A stretch of DNA of 64,000 nt, taken from assembly GCF_031755915.1 (NCBI RefSeq), contig NC_083386.1, forward strand, positions 11,470,001-11,534,000. The letters are read 5' to 3'. Source of the stretch: Ziziphus jujuba (taxonomy: Eukaryota; Streptophyta; Magnoliopsida; Rosales; Rhamnaceae). The position numbers were made by a program, and so were the translations under genes. This document shows, piece by piece, positions 21,951 through 36,842 of the stretch (its first letter is position 1; each line of letters opens with the position of its first letter). The notes beneath the pieces are model-generated. The model saw only the letters and a program-made list of their open reading frames with translations. It had not been told where the DNA came from and made no database searches.

Positions 21951-24889
21951 TAACAGGATCCGCCCTAGGAACCCTTCCAGGATCTCCCGGGTAGTCCCGT
22001 CTGGTGAAGTTCTACTGGACAATTCCTAGAAGACATCCAATAGAACCTCACTTTAAACATGGACAACCAAACAGAAGCAATATCAATAATACCTCAATAT
22101 ATATATAAAATAAATCCACAACTGGCCTATTGTACCGCAGGCCATAACTGTACACATAAGTAATATGGTCTCTATTGAGTCCAAAACATAGATTAGAGCA
22201 TTCTAAGAGTGTTAACAAAGTTTAGAAGTATAAATAGGAAATAAACGAGTCCAAAAATATAAAGGTAAGATAAGAAAAAAAAAAAGATAAATACTGCTGG
22301 TGTCGTGGAAGAACGAAATGACAAGCTGAACACAAGGTAGACTGCTACTAACTGCCTGGACCTAGGAGAACAAATTTAAAACAAATAAAACGTGAGACAA
22401 GAAATCTTAGTGAGCGGCATAATATAATAGAAAAATAATAATTTATTTTCGTAAAATCATTCTCTCAAGACCTTTCGTTCCACTCGTTTTAAAAGTTCCC
22501 TGTTTAAAAATCATTTCATAAAATCCAAACTTGTACCCCAATTCAATAGCATGAAATGGATGCTCAAAAGGTATAAAGTGAACAATCAATATAATATTAT
22601 AAAATGCCTTAATCAATATGTAAAAATGGAGCATAAATCTTATAAACACAGTTCCACAAAACTATTATGAAAGCGCAGTAATAACCACAATATTTGAAAA
22701 CCATCAACGTACTTAAAACATATACAATATACCATTTGATGTACCAACTGTAAACTATGGGATACACCCACCTCACGATCCTTAATATACAAAAAGCATC
22801 GTGGAAATATTAAACCGTCGGGACGTACTGAACCTCACGATCCGTGGTAATAAATAATCTGTTGAATGCACTCAACCTCACAATACCATGGCAATAAATA
22901 ACATGTGGGATAAACCCAACCTCACAGTCTGTGGTAATAAATAACTTGTGGGATGAACCAAAGCTTACACTAATGTGGCAATAAATAAACCTGTGAGATA
23001 AACACAACCTCATAGTCCATGGCAATAAATAACATGTGGGATGAACTCAACCTCACAGAACCGTGGCAAACCCAGCGCGCTGTAATATAATACTGAACTG
23101 AAATTTTAGTACTATATGGTACATCAATTAAAAATAACCAATATTGTATCCTTAAAACAATCTTGTAAGATCATATATACTTTTATAAAGGATATTATAT
23201 TATAAATCATAATTTAATACTTAAATTCCACCTCGTATTTAAATATTTCAAAATTTTCAAATCATCATTTTATGCGAAAACCAGAAATATCACAGTGAAA
23301 TTTATTCACCATAAACCGATTTTAAGCACCTGAAAATTTATAAAATATTTGAACATGTTTAAAATTATATAAATTTTCAATATGTTTCTCAAATAAATTA
23401 TTTCCAAAATAATTAAAAACTCAACTCAAATACCAGAATATTTTATTAACATAATTCACAAGTTCACTATGAACTTCTAAAAGTTAGAAATCACTGAAAA
23501 TCTTATTAAAATCCACATAAAATGATAACTCATATAAGTGAAAGCAAATATTATATATACATAAAGCAAACGTTTCAATCAATTGATATATATATAAAAT
23601 ATTCAAACCACGTATATATATTATTCTATATACCCAAAACATTTTAAACAATTATAACCACTCACTGTACTGCAAATGCTCATTCCTGCTCTTCTGTAGA
23701 ATCGTTTCCAAGTCAACTCGAGTGCCTATAATATAATAAAATATTTCTCAGGCTCCAAATAACTAAACCAAAGACATTTATATGACTCAAATGTCTTAAA
23801 TTGATTTATACTACTACAAAATTATGCAAATTGGACACCAAACGGTCCAATTACACCGCGTATCCTTAGGACCCAGTACCCAAAATTGGGGATATTCATC
23901 CGAAGACTAATGTTTCAAAATTGAACCTTCTAATGGGTCCTAATAATATCTAATTTCACTAATCCAACTCTAATTTTAACCAATTTGACCAATTTTGTCT
24001 AAACACAAACCGAATTTATCGATAATTAGCTAATTGACCCCAAAATGGAAATATTATCAAACGACCTCCAAAATTCACAAACTTTATATCTACAGAAAGC
24101 CAAAGACACAATGAACCCAGTGGTATGCTCAAATTGGTCCAAAAGTTCTTTGGGTGGCCCACAAACATGGTTGAAGATTTGGCCGAACTTCCCATTGTTG
24201 TATCTCTCAAACCGTGAGGAATATAGGCAAAAAAACCATATAAATGAGTTCAAAGGGTCCCAAAATGGTGGGGAACGTCTATGGGTTAGCTGAAAGAATC
24301 AAAAAATGCAAAAATCTAGCAATCCATCTCGCCGGCAGCTGCTAAATTCGCCGGCCAGATTCAGGGGCATCCGGCCACCGTTCGCTGTGAAATTTCATGG
24401 CTGAGCTCACCTTCAAGTGGGCTTCCTCCCTGGCTGGCACGTGTAGGTGATGGGTGGTCGGAATGGGCAAAAGCGCGATGACCCGGTTCAACGGTAAAAG
24501 GATTCAAAACGACCCGGTTTCGGACCCACGGGTCTAGGGAGGAATTTCTCGGGGTTTGAGGGATAAAATGGATATTTTGAAATTTATTTCCTATTTAACA
24601 CACTTAGCGAGATTTATATAGAACCTTGGGTCACTAACAGATAAAAACTTGGGACTGGTTTGGATATTGATATAAAACTTATGCTTAAAACCTCTCAAAA
24701 CCATAACTCTTTATCCGTAACTTAGAATTTGGCGTGCCGCCAATCTATGAACTCGTATCATCAAGCTCTACACAATGGTACCTCAGTCAAACCAAAAATA
24801 TTGACCATTGAAAAAGTCAACCTAGGACCCACATATTGTTCACTTGGTCAAACTTGTAAAACATGTGTATTTTGGTACGCGTTGTTACA
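21951..24889 (-). mobile_element. Family B solo-LTR-like element B2, 2939 bp
   Basis: It begins TAACAGGATCCGCC (B3 begins TGACAAGACCCGCC) and ends CGCGTTGTTACA. Flanks are CATTA (21946-21950) and CGTTG (24890-24894). They differ at two sites, both consistent with G-to-A changes, so they are probably a decayed duplication of CGTTG. It contains the B minisatellite. ORFs are short and not conserved. Confidence 0.85.
22745..23060. repeat. Family B minisatellite, about seven units
   Basis: Units of 43-45 bp share TGGCAATAAATAAC and TGTGGGATGAAC-like cores. This is the longest of the three arrays in this window. Confidence 0.75.
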
Positions 24890-25359
24890 CGTTGACCATC
24901 CAGGGATGAGCTCGACGTCTTTGCTTGTTTCTAAATTCCAAGAAGACTTTTTCCTTTTTCTGTGTTTCTTGTAATATTTCTTCTTTATCTCTTTTGTTGT
25001 ATTAAACTCTAAACTTATTTGTAAACCTTAGTATGCTCTGTATACTATGCTAAATATTTATTTGTTTAATATTATATTTGTTTCTTGTATTGTATTATTT
25101 TGAAGTGCTACTGTTGTGAAAATCCTTGTAGTGAAGTGGGATGAATAATGTGGTACCTTTTAGAAGTGTGTTTTCTGTTCATTGAATTTCATGGAATGTC
25201 CAACCCTTAGGGGAGATGCTGCTAGATTTTTTCGTTGGAAAGTCTGGTAGGATTTCCTCAGTTGAAACTTATCTAGGATTTCGATAAGGGATCTTGGATG
25301 GCTCCCAACATGGAAACATTGGCTAAGTATACCTATATTTCACATCAATATACAAAAAT

Positions 25360-28300
25360 TGTAACACCCCGTCGCAAAGTACATCAGAAATTTCTCAAAT
25401 TTGATCGAGGTTGACCAGGATTGACCATCATTGACCGAGAAGGGGTCAAATGTTGACTTTTTGTTTCCGATGGAATTTCATATTGACCTTGATCCCGTTA
25501 CGAAGTACACGTTGGCATGAGTTCATAGACTAGTAGCACGTTGAAAATGGAGCTACGATTTGAAAGTGATGAGCAAAACAAGTTGAGGTCCAAACTGTTC
25601 AAGGGGTGCCGAAGTTGATTTTTTGTTCATGCAAAGTTGAGCTTTGACTCATGCATGGTTGTGAAGTACTCGTCGATACGAGTTCATAAACTAGCGGCAC
25701 GCTTAAATTGGACATCTGGTTAAAAAGTTATGGACATGCAAAGTTTTTCGAATACCATAATATTTTAATATATTTTGACTTGAGTGAACAGTGTGTGCCA
25801 CATGTCGTATTTTTAGCCAATCCTGTGAGTGAACAGTATCACCCACGGGTGGCTTTTATTTTGGCCAAAACACATGAGCCGAGGAAGGAAAGAGAAAGAG
25901 GGGAGGAAAGAGAGAGAGAGAGAGAGAAAGCTAGAGAGAGAAACCCAACCGGCCAACCGCCGTTCACCCATTTCCGGCCACCAGAACAGTACACGCACCA
26001 TCCTAGCTTGAAGCCCACTTGAAAACCGGTCGGCCAGCCAAAAATCACAGCCAACCGACAGCCGACGCGCCCGGATCGAGACTTTTTCTGGCGGCGGTGC
26101 CAATTACTTCAAACCCAGATTTCTCTCCATTCCGACCTCCGTTTGCCTCACCGCCGGTCCCATTGAGTCTCCCATTCCCCAATCTATCTTCCCACCAAAA
26201 ATCACAACCAGTGGCCATCGGACGTGCCACCGGCGGTGACGGGTTCCGATGACCACAGTGGCTCGTTGGGAAATCGACTTTCCGGTGAGTTTCCAGTTGC
26301 ACCGCCCATCCTTCCCCACTAATTCCGACCCTTTGAACCCAAATCCGGTGTCCACTTTCCTCAATTCTTAACGGATTGTGAGAATCGAAGGCCTAAAAAC
26401 CGTGAGCTTTCCGACGAGATTCCGACCACCTCGGGTCCGATCTCCGGGAAGTAAAACCAGATTCGTAATCTTTGTTTCATAAGCTTCGATTCGATGTATT
26501 ACTCGTAAATTTTGGTTATCATTTGTGTTAACTCCCCGGGTATCGGGTATTATTTACCCGAATAAAATATTAATTTATTTGACCCTGTGTAATATTGATA
26601 TTTTAGGTGCACTTGTGGATAGTGGATTTGATCCTGTGGAGGATCTTGATTGATACGCATGCTCAAGGTGAGTGACCCACCTTCAAAAATTAATTTCGGG
26701 TGTCAAATTAATTATATTTCGTTATATTTTAATATTTGGATGTTTATACTATATTAATTATGTGATAAATTGCAAATTAAATTTGGATGCTAATATTTGG
26801 ACAATTTGAAATGTGTATATGTGTGTGCACCGAAGCATATTTCGATTTTGATAAATTATGGAAATTCATTTTATGAAAATTTGATATTTAAAGAAATTGT
26901 GATTTTAATATTAATTGATTTATTGTGGAATTTATTTGTGAGTTTATTTTGATTAATAAAAATGCATTTATATGGATTTATGAATTTTGGAAATTTTATG
27001 GGATTTTAATGAAATTATGCCTATCTTGAATTTTAAGGATTTAAGGATATTATTTTAAAAATTATGCTTACGCATTTGAATATTGTGGATTGGAAAATTG
27101 ATGCATTTGAAAGTTGATGGATTCGAAATTGATGGAAATTGTGCGATGGATTTATGACGATGATTTATAAAGGAATTGTGGAAAATTTACGGGTTTAATT
27201 GGATGAAATAAACCAGGTAGTATTTATGAGATTTTGAGATTTGAAAATAAATATATTGGTTTTATGATTTTTAGATGCACCATACACGTACTGGTGTTCT
27301 TTATACATGGATATGATTAGCGCGCAGGTGGATGTGGTGATTGCGCAGGTGGGTGTGAGTAGCGCACTAGTGATTATGGGGTTGTCTTGTGGTTGCCATC
27401 GGATGAGGGTAGGCCACCCCTCCATGGTCGGGACGTCTGTTAGCAGCAGCGCGGTGGGACGCCATGCGACTGTATGCCGGTTTCTCTCTTTAACTTCCTG
27501 TCTGGTGGTACCTTGGGACGCTGGGTACCGTTGGCGCCACTGGTATATAGTGGGTGCATCAAGTGATTTTCGGAACATGGATTTCAAAATAAATATTTTG
27601 AAATTGTATTTAAATTAAGAATATATTTAATGTTGTTTTTATTATTTATTTCAAATGGAGATTTTAATTTGATTTAATTTTTCTTTTGCTTAATTATTCA
27701 ATAAATTGATTTATTTTAATTATTTAATTATTTCATGAATTGTTTTAATGTGAGTTTTATTAATATTTCAGTATTAATTGTTATGACATGCATTAATTAT
27801 TTAGTAATTGTTATAAGTTATTTTATTTCAATTTATTTTATTATAAATTTGGATTCTTGAATTATCGTATTTTATTAAAAAACTATTGATTAATTGTCTT
27901 CCTTGGTTTTCGGGGCATACAAATAGCGGGTTTTGTAAAACGTTTTAAAAATGAAACTTTTCCAACTGAGTGAATCGTGAGGGTTTTGAGGGAAAATATT
28001 ATTTTTAACTACCTATTATTTATTTACCTATTTCTTATTAATCAATTAACTAAGTTATTTACCCTTTTATTATTATTATTATTATTGTACAGTTGATTGG
28101 GTTACTCACAGAGATGATTAGCATCTCATATTTTTAAATTCTGTTCCCCTAGGCCCAGGGTGGGAGACGTTGATCGTCCAGGGCGAGGCTAACTTCTCAG
28201 TTTATTGTCGAAAGTCCAAGAAGCATTTCCTCCCTTTTTCCTCTTCATCTTGTATTGCTTCTTTATCTGACATTGTATTAATTCCATATTTATTTGTATA

Positions 28301-28573
28301 ATGCTCTGTATACTGTATTGGACACATTTTAGTAAATACTGCATTAATTCCCTGTTATTATTTTGGAGTGCTGTAAATTTGTGGAAACAAATTGTAGTAA
28401 GGTAGGAGGAATAAAAGGATATTTCTAGAAGTGTTTTTCGTGCAGGGAAATTGTGGCAAGTTCTACCCTTAGGGGAGATGCTGTTGGATTTTCCGTTGGA
28501 AGGTTCGGTGGCGTTTCCCTGGGATCAAGGCTTGTCTAGGGTTTTGGTGAAGAATTTTGGACGGGTCCTGACA
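25360..28573 (+). mobile_element. Family A solo-LTR-like element A6, intact, 3214 bp
   Basis: It starts TGTAACACCCCGTCGC and ends TTGGACGGGTCCTGACA. The 5-bp duplication AAAAT is perfect (25355-25359 and 28574-28578). In order it shows a W-box-like cluster, two copies of a GAGTTCATA module, a GA-rich tract, a GC-rich segment (25930-26460), an AT-rich body, the motif island (27275-27565), the hairpin (28110-28128) and the 3' block. There is no second LTR, primer site or protein domain. It is best explained as a giant solo LTR. Confidence 0.9.
25410..25460 (+). promoter_or_regulatory. W-box-like cluster at the start of A6
   Basis: Three TTGACC motifs, one GGTCAA and one TTGACT lie within ~50 bp. 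TTGAC(C/T) is the core site bound by plant WRKY factors. Binding is inferred only from the motif. Confidence 0.5.
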
Positions 28574-28884
28574 AAAATACTGTTGGAATAAATTTGGAAA
28601 ATTTTCAACAATCTGTTATCTCCTGAATATGCGGATGTGCCAGTTCAAACTTGTAACAGCTCAAAGAAAAAAAATATATATATGCCAATTGAATCAAACT
28701 ACTCAGACAATTGTATTAATTAACAATTGCAGAACAAAATAATCTACAAGGTTCAATTGCCTTAGTGATTAAAAGATTTTTAAAAGTTAAATTTCAACCA
28801 AGAATAACTAAGAACAATTGACTGGTCAAAATAAATTCTAATAAGAATAAACTAAATAGTTTAAAGTCTTGTAGTTGTATGTAA

Positions 28885-28927
<43 letters not shown>

Positions 28928-29625
28928 AATGTTGAAGATGCTTTAATATATAGGTAAAAAGCTTCTCAATATGCTTGTTATATTTCCTATGTAGGACTTT
29001 TTACTTTGCATTGCTTTAGCAAATTCTATTTATATATATATATATATATGGTCCAAACAAATACCCAATGTCTTTTGAAAAAAAGGTACTCAAGAGTCAA
29101 TTGGAGGTACTCAAGTTTGAGTCAAACAATTACCGAATGAAGGCTAAAAATGCCGAAGAATAATTTATACAAATGACTATGCCAAGCCCCATTAGGATCA
29201 TTAAGTAGAAGTGATTTATTCATAAAGATGTTCACTTTCCTGCCTTCGAAGGCTAAAAATGCCGAAGAACAATTTTTTTTTATTTTTTATTTTTACTAGC
29301 TCTTTAGCATAAAATGCTTCATTCATTTTGACTAGCAAAATAAAATCAATCTTTTATTGGTAGCCGGACACCTAATATATAAGTATGATCATGTTATTTG
29401 CTATATTGGTTGGCAAACATTTTGTTGCCTATAAAATTATTGTTTTGGAAATATATTTGACATTTTAGTAGCTGGTATTAAAGTGGTTGTGAATTGTGAT
29501 CCTTTTATGTCAATGTAACGGTGCTGTTTTTTTCTTTTTTTAAAAAAATAAAATATTTTCTCTCCAAATAATGCCCTGGATCGAAATGGAGAACCAAAAT
29601 TTTCTAATTGATGATCTAAACAGAG
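28574..29625. other. Unassigned DNA between A6 and B3
   Basis: AT-rich sequence with no supported gene. The flanks of A6 join across the element (25311-25359 with 28574 onward). It holds a GT repeat and TA runs. Confidence 0.5.
28889..28924. repeat. (GT)n microsatellite
   Basis: About 18 uninterrupted GT units. Confidence 0.95.
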
Positions 29626-32331
29626 TGACAAGACCCGCCTCAGGAACCCTCCCAGGATCTCCCGGATGGTCTCGTCTAGTGAAGTTCCACTGGATAATCC
29701 CTAGAGAATATCCAATGGAACCTCACCTTAAAACGTGGACAACAAACAAATGCATCACTAATAATACCTCAATATATAAATATAAATAAATCCACAACAG
29801 CACAAGGTCCATAACCGGCCTATTGTACCACAGGTCATAACTACACACATAAGTAATATAGTCTCTACTGAGTCCAATATTTAGATCAAAGTATTCTAAG
29901 AGTGTTAATAAAGTTTAGAAGTACAAATAAGAAATAACCAATGTCCAAAAAGATAAAGGTAAGATAAAGAAAAAATAATATTGCTGCTGCCATGAAAGGA
30001 ACAAAGTAACAGGCTGTGCGCGAGTTAGACTGCTACTAACTGTCTGGACATAGGGGATGGATTTAAAACAATAAAACGTAAGATAAAGAAATCTCAGTGA
30101 GTAGCATAGTATTATAGAAAAATAATAATTTATTTCTATAAAATCTTTCTCTCAAAACCTTTCATTTCACTCGTTTGAAAAGTTTCTCGTTTAAAAATCA
30201 TTTCTTAAAACCCAAACTTATACCCCAATTTAATCTCATAAAAATCGATGCTCAAAGGTATAAAATGAACGATCAATATAATATCACAAAATACCTTAAT
30301 TAAGATATAAATGTTCAGAATAAAATATTATAAACACAGTTTCACGAAATAAATATGAAAGTATAGTAATAACCACAATATTTGAAAACCAACAATATAC
30401 TCAAACTTATACAATGTACCATTCGATCTACCAATTCATGAACCATGAGATACATCCAACTCATGACCCTCAATATACGAAATGTGTTGCGAAAATAATA
30501 AACTGTCGAATAAACCCGATTTCACAGTCCGTTGCAATAATAAACCGTTGGATGAAATCAACATTATAGTACCGTGGCAAATCCAGTGCGCTGTAATATA
30601 ATACTGAACTAAAACTCTGATACTATGTGGTACGTCAATTAAAAATAACCAATACAGTATCCTTAAAACAATCTTATCAGATCATATATACTTTTCCAAC
30701 AATACTATATCATAAATAATACTTTAATATTCAAATTCAACCGCTTATTTAAATATTTCAAAATTTTCAAATCATCATTTCATGCTAAACCATAAATATC
30801 ATGGTGAAATATATTCACCATAGACCAATTTTAGCATATAAAATTATAAAATATTTGAAAATGCTTAAAATCATATAATTTTCAATCTGCTTTCTAAAAT
30901 CAATTATTTTCCAAAATGATTTAAAACCTCAATTCAAATACCAAGATATTTAGATATCACAAGTTCATTTATGAACTCATTAAAATGGAAAATCACTTAA
31001 AACATTGTCAAATGTTACACAAAATGATAACACATATAAGTAAACTCAAATATTATATATGAATAAACTAAACATTTCAATCAAATGGTATATACGTAAA
31101 ATATTCGAAGCACATATATACTATACTATATACCCAAAACATTTAAAAATGATATAACCACTCATAGTACTACAGATGCTCACTCCTGCTCTCCTGCAGA
31201 ATCGCCTCCAAGCTCAACTCAAGTGTTTGTAATATAATAACATAATTCTTAGGCTCCAATAACTAAACCAAAGACATTGGTGCGTACCAAATGTCTTAAA
31301 ATTATTTATATAACTACCAAATTAAATAAATTGGACATCGACCTGTCCAATTATACAGTTTACCTTTAGGACCCGGTACCCAAAATTGGGGCTTTTCACC
31401 CAAAGGCTAATCTTTAAAAATTGAACATTCTAATGGGTCCTAATAATATCTAATTTCACTAATCCAACTCCAATTTCAACCAATTTAACCAATTTTTGCC
31501 CAAACACAGTCCCAATTTATCTGGTAATGAACTAATTATCCCAAAAATGGAAAAATTATCAAACGACCTCCAAAATTCACAAACTTCATATCCACAAAAA
31601 GTCCAAGAGACAAGGAACACAGTGTCATGCTCACCTCAGTCCAAAAGTTCCTTCGATGACCGGAAAACTTGGTTGAAGCTTTGGGCGAACTTCCCGTTGT
31701 TGTATCTGGGCAAAAGAACCACGAAAATGGTAGGATAAGTGTATGGGTTGGCCTGATATGGGTAGAAAATGCAAAAATCTGGCAACCCGCCTCGTCGGCC
31801 ATATCCGATCACTTTCAGTTGTCGTTCGCCGTGAAATTTCACAGCCGAGCTCACCTTCAAGTAGGCTTCCTCCCTGGCTGGAGGGTCTAATAGGTTGGTG
31901 GCTAGAATGGACAAAAACGATGGTGTCCCAGTTCAATGTTAAACGAGTTGAAACGACCCAGTTCGGACTCACGAGTCTGGGGGAGAATTTCTCAAATTTT
32001 GGGGATGAAATTGGTATTTTGGAGTTTTTTTCCTGTTTGGCATGCTTACCGAGGCTTATATAAAGTCTTGGGTCACTAACAGACAAAAACTAAGGACTGG
32101 TTTGGACACCGATATAAAACTTATGCTTAAAATTTGTCATAACCATAACTTTTTATCCGTAACTCAAAATTTGGCAGGTCACCAAGTCTATGAACTCGTA
32201 TCAATAAGATCTACACAATGGTATCTCAGTCAAACCAAAATATTGTCCATTGAAAAAGTCAACCTATGGCCTATATATTGTTCACTTGGTCAAACTTGTA
32301 AAACATGTATATTTTGGTACGGGTTATTACA
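29626..32331 (-). mobile_element. Family B solo-LTR-like element B3, intact, 2706 bp
   Basis: It begins TGACAAGACCCGCC and ends GGGTTATTACA, with the perfect 5-bp duplication CAGAG (29621-29625 and 32332-32336). In element orientation the start carries TTGACC/TTGAC motifs and one GAGTTCATAGACT module, as in family A but single. A short minisatellite is present at 30440-30600. It has no gag-pol, no primer site and no internal LTR pair. ORFs near 31496-32086 overlap in several frames and are not shared with B1 or B2. Confidence 0.9.
30440..30600. repeat. Family B minisatellite, two to three units
   Basis: This is the short version of the array seen in B1 and B2. Units again begin near GTTGCAATAATAAACC and the array ends at a GTGGCAAATCCAG-like boundary. 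Confidence 0.65.
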
Positions 32332-32440
32332 CAGAGCATCAGATTTTATCAATAATTTTGCTAATTAAGGAGGTGCAATGATAATCCCTATGAAGTTTTT
32401 CAAAGAGAGTCAAAGAATATAAAGTTTGGACGAAGATACA

Positions 32441-33126
32441 TGTGAAGTCTCACATCAGTTGGAAAGGGGAACGAAGCACGCCTTATAAGGTGGTGTGGAT
32501 ACATTTCCCTTGCGACGTGGTCCTACGAGGGAAAGTAAAACCGTAAGGGTAGGATTGGGCTCACAACCTAACTCCTAAAGTGGACAATATCATATGCGGG
32601 TGGTCTAGGCTGTTACAGTTGGTATCAAAGCCACTACCCGGATCGATGTGCCAGCGAGGACGCTGGGTCCCAAAGGGGGAGGATTGTGAAGTCCCACATC
32701 GATTGGAAAGGGGAACGAAGCACGCTTTATAAGGTGGTGTCGATACCTTACCCTTGCGACACGTTCCCATGAGGAAAAGTAAAACCGTAAGGGGTAGGAT
32801 TGGGCTCACTACCTAGCTTCCAAAGCGAACAATATTGTGATTCGGCTTGGGACGCCTGGGCCAGTGGGACTGGCAGGTGAAGGGGTGGGACCCCTAACCA
32901 TTGCAACATGTTCCCATGAGGGAAAGTAAAACCGTAAGGGATAGGATTGGGCTCACCACCTAGCTTCCAAAGTGGACAATATCGTGATTGGGCCTGAGAG
33001 GCCCGAGCTAGTGGGACTGGCAGGTAAAGGGGTGGAACCCCTAACCATTGCGACACGTTTTGACAAAACTGTGCGGGCTGGGTCCAAAGCAAATAATATC
33101 GCATGCGGATGGTCTGAACTGTTACA
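32441..33126 (+). mobile_element. TRIM retrotransposon with an expanded 3' LTR, 686 bp
   Basis: The 5' LTR (32441-32617) starts TGTGAAGTCTCACATC and ends GCTGTTACA. The primer site TTGGTATCAAAGCC follows at 32619, and the purine tract CCAAAGGGGGAGGAT precedes the 3' LTR (32685-33126). The 3' LTR is 442 bp rather than 177 bp because a ~140-bp part is tandemly duplicated. Flanks share TACA (32437-32440 and 33127-33130), a possible shortened target duplication. It has no ORF. Confidence 0.9.
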
Positions 33127-35210
<2,084 letters not shown>

Positions 35211-36842
35211 AATCAAGGGATTATTTAAATATAATAATAGTTACTTTTATAATACCAAGGCCCTTTCAGAGCAACTAGATTCAGGGGTTCAAAAAAACTT
35301 TGAAGTTAAGTGTGCTCAAACGAGAACAATTTTGTAATAGGTGACATTCTAAGAAGCTCTTAATCAAAACACCATATCGGATGTGACAGCTAAATTGGAG
35401 ATAATATCAATAGATGATAACAAGCTCGCCAGTGGGAACCTATAGTGTGGTGGTTGGATGTGGCAGCTAAATTGGAGACAATATCAATAAAGGATGATAG
35501 GTTTGCCAATCAGAACCTATAGTGTGGTGGTTGAATTGGGAACAATATTGATAAATGGTGATAGGTTCACCAATTGAAGTCTTTATGTAACAGCCCAGAT
35601 CACCCGCATGAGATATTGTCCGCTTTGAGTCCAGCTCACACGGTTTTAAAAGGCCTCTCAAGGTAAAGGTATCCACACTCTCTTATAAGGCATGCTTCGT
35701 TTCTCTTTCCAACTGATGTGGGATCTCACAATCCTCCCCCCTTGGGGCCCAGCGTCTTCGCTGGCACACCGATCTGGATCCGGCTCTGATACCATCTGTA
35801 ACAGCCCAGTCCACCCACATGCGATATTGTCTGCTTTGGGCCCAGCCCGCATGGTTTTGTCAAAATGCGTCGCAAGGGAAAGGTATCCACACCCTCTTTT
35901 AAGGCATGCTTCGTTCCCCTTTCCAACCGATGTGGGATCTCACACTTTATCCAGTTGAAAGTGTGCTAGCAAAAACGCTGGGCGCTAACGGGGTGGTGGT
36001 CACACCATACAAGATGTGGTAACTAAATTGGGGATAATATCGATAGAGGATGATAGATATGATAGGTTCACCAATGGAAGCCTTTAGTGTGGTGGCTAAA
36101 TTTGGGATAATATCAACAGAGGGTGATAAGTTCCATAGTTGGAGCCTCTACCCGGCCGAAAGTGCGCCAACAAAAATGCTAGGTTCTAGGAGGGTGGATT
36201 GTGACAACCAGTGTGGGCGATGTATATTAGAAGATTATTCAAATGTACTAATAGTAAGTATTATAATCACTCTTACAATGCCAATGCCTTTTATGATGAC
36301 TAGTGTGAGCGGTATAAAATAGAAAATAATTCAAATGTAATAATAGTCACTTTAATAATTATTCTTACAATGCTAAGGCCTTTTTAGAGTAGTGCCCGCT
36401 ACATTGGCAGATTAGTTGGTGTCCAATTCCACATCATCCAATAGTGGCTAATCCTATATCATCTGACTGTATATCAGTGGATGATTCAAATGTAACAATA
36501 ATACTCACTTTTATAATGGCGAGATCTTTTCAGAGTGGTTAGCTTTAAGGTTCGAAAGTACTCTAAAATTAATTGTGCTCAGGCGAGAACAATCCTAGGA
36601 TGGGTAAAGATGTTTAAAAGAACTCTAAATTTAAGCATGCTGAGGCAAGTGCAATACTAAGATGGATGACTTCTAGGGAAGTTTTGAATAAAAAATTTCA
36701 TACTGAATGCGGTGGTAAATTGAGGAAGCTCCGAACAAAAAATCTCATATCAAGTGCAGTGGCTAAATTAATAGTCATCCAATGACCTAATAACTAAATT
36801 AAGGAAACTCTGAACAAAAAATCTCACACAAAGTGTAGTGGT
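35211..36842 (+). mobile_element. Cassandra-type cluster, rearranged
   Basis: At least two partial Cassandra elements lie end to end. Evidence: 5S-like segments at about 35300-35375, 36550-36610 and 36620-36682; an internal-domain-like stretch before 36190 with the purine-rich end GGAGGGTGGAT; and an LTR start TGTGACAACCAGTGTGGG at 36191. A ~70-bp LTR module (GCTAAATTGGAGACAATATC...) is repeated three times at 35385-35580 and twice more at 36015-36150. The cluster separates the two subtilase copies and holds a nested TRIM. Confidence 0.75.
35586..35944 (-). mobile_element. TRIM retrotransposon, complete, 359 bp, nested in Cassandra
   Basis: LTRs at 35586-35730 and 35797-35944 flank a ~66-bp internal domain with the complement of TGGTATCAGAGCC (at 35782-35794) and a CTCCCCCC purine-tract complement. 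The 5-bp duplication CTTTA is perfect (35581-35585 and 35945-35949). It is the same family as the TRIMs at 14381, 32441 and 37147. Confidence 0.95.

Larger units (their letters stand above)
21145..25310 (+). mobile_element. Family A element A5 (3' portion), split by B2
   Basis: After the hAT right end the sequence matches the family A motif island edge (compare 7426-7480 in A3). It then has the conserved hairpin (21878-21896), and B2 interrupts it at 21951-24889. It resumes at 24890 through the 3' block to GGCTCCCAACA at 25310 (others read GGGTCCTGACA). The 5' part is missing; Copia and hAT DNA take its place. Confidence 0.75.

Noticed and set aside
31496..32368. ORFs of 80-151 codons on both strands within B3
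   Set aside because: Mutually overlapping, absent from B1 and B2 in the same frame, with no recognisable domain.
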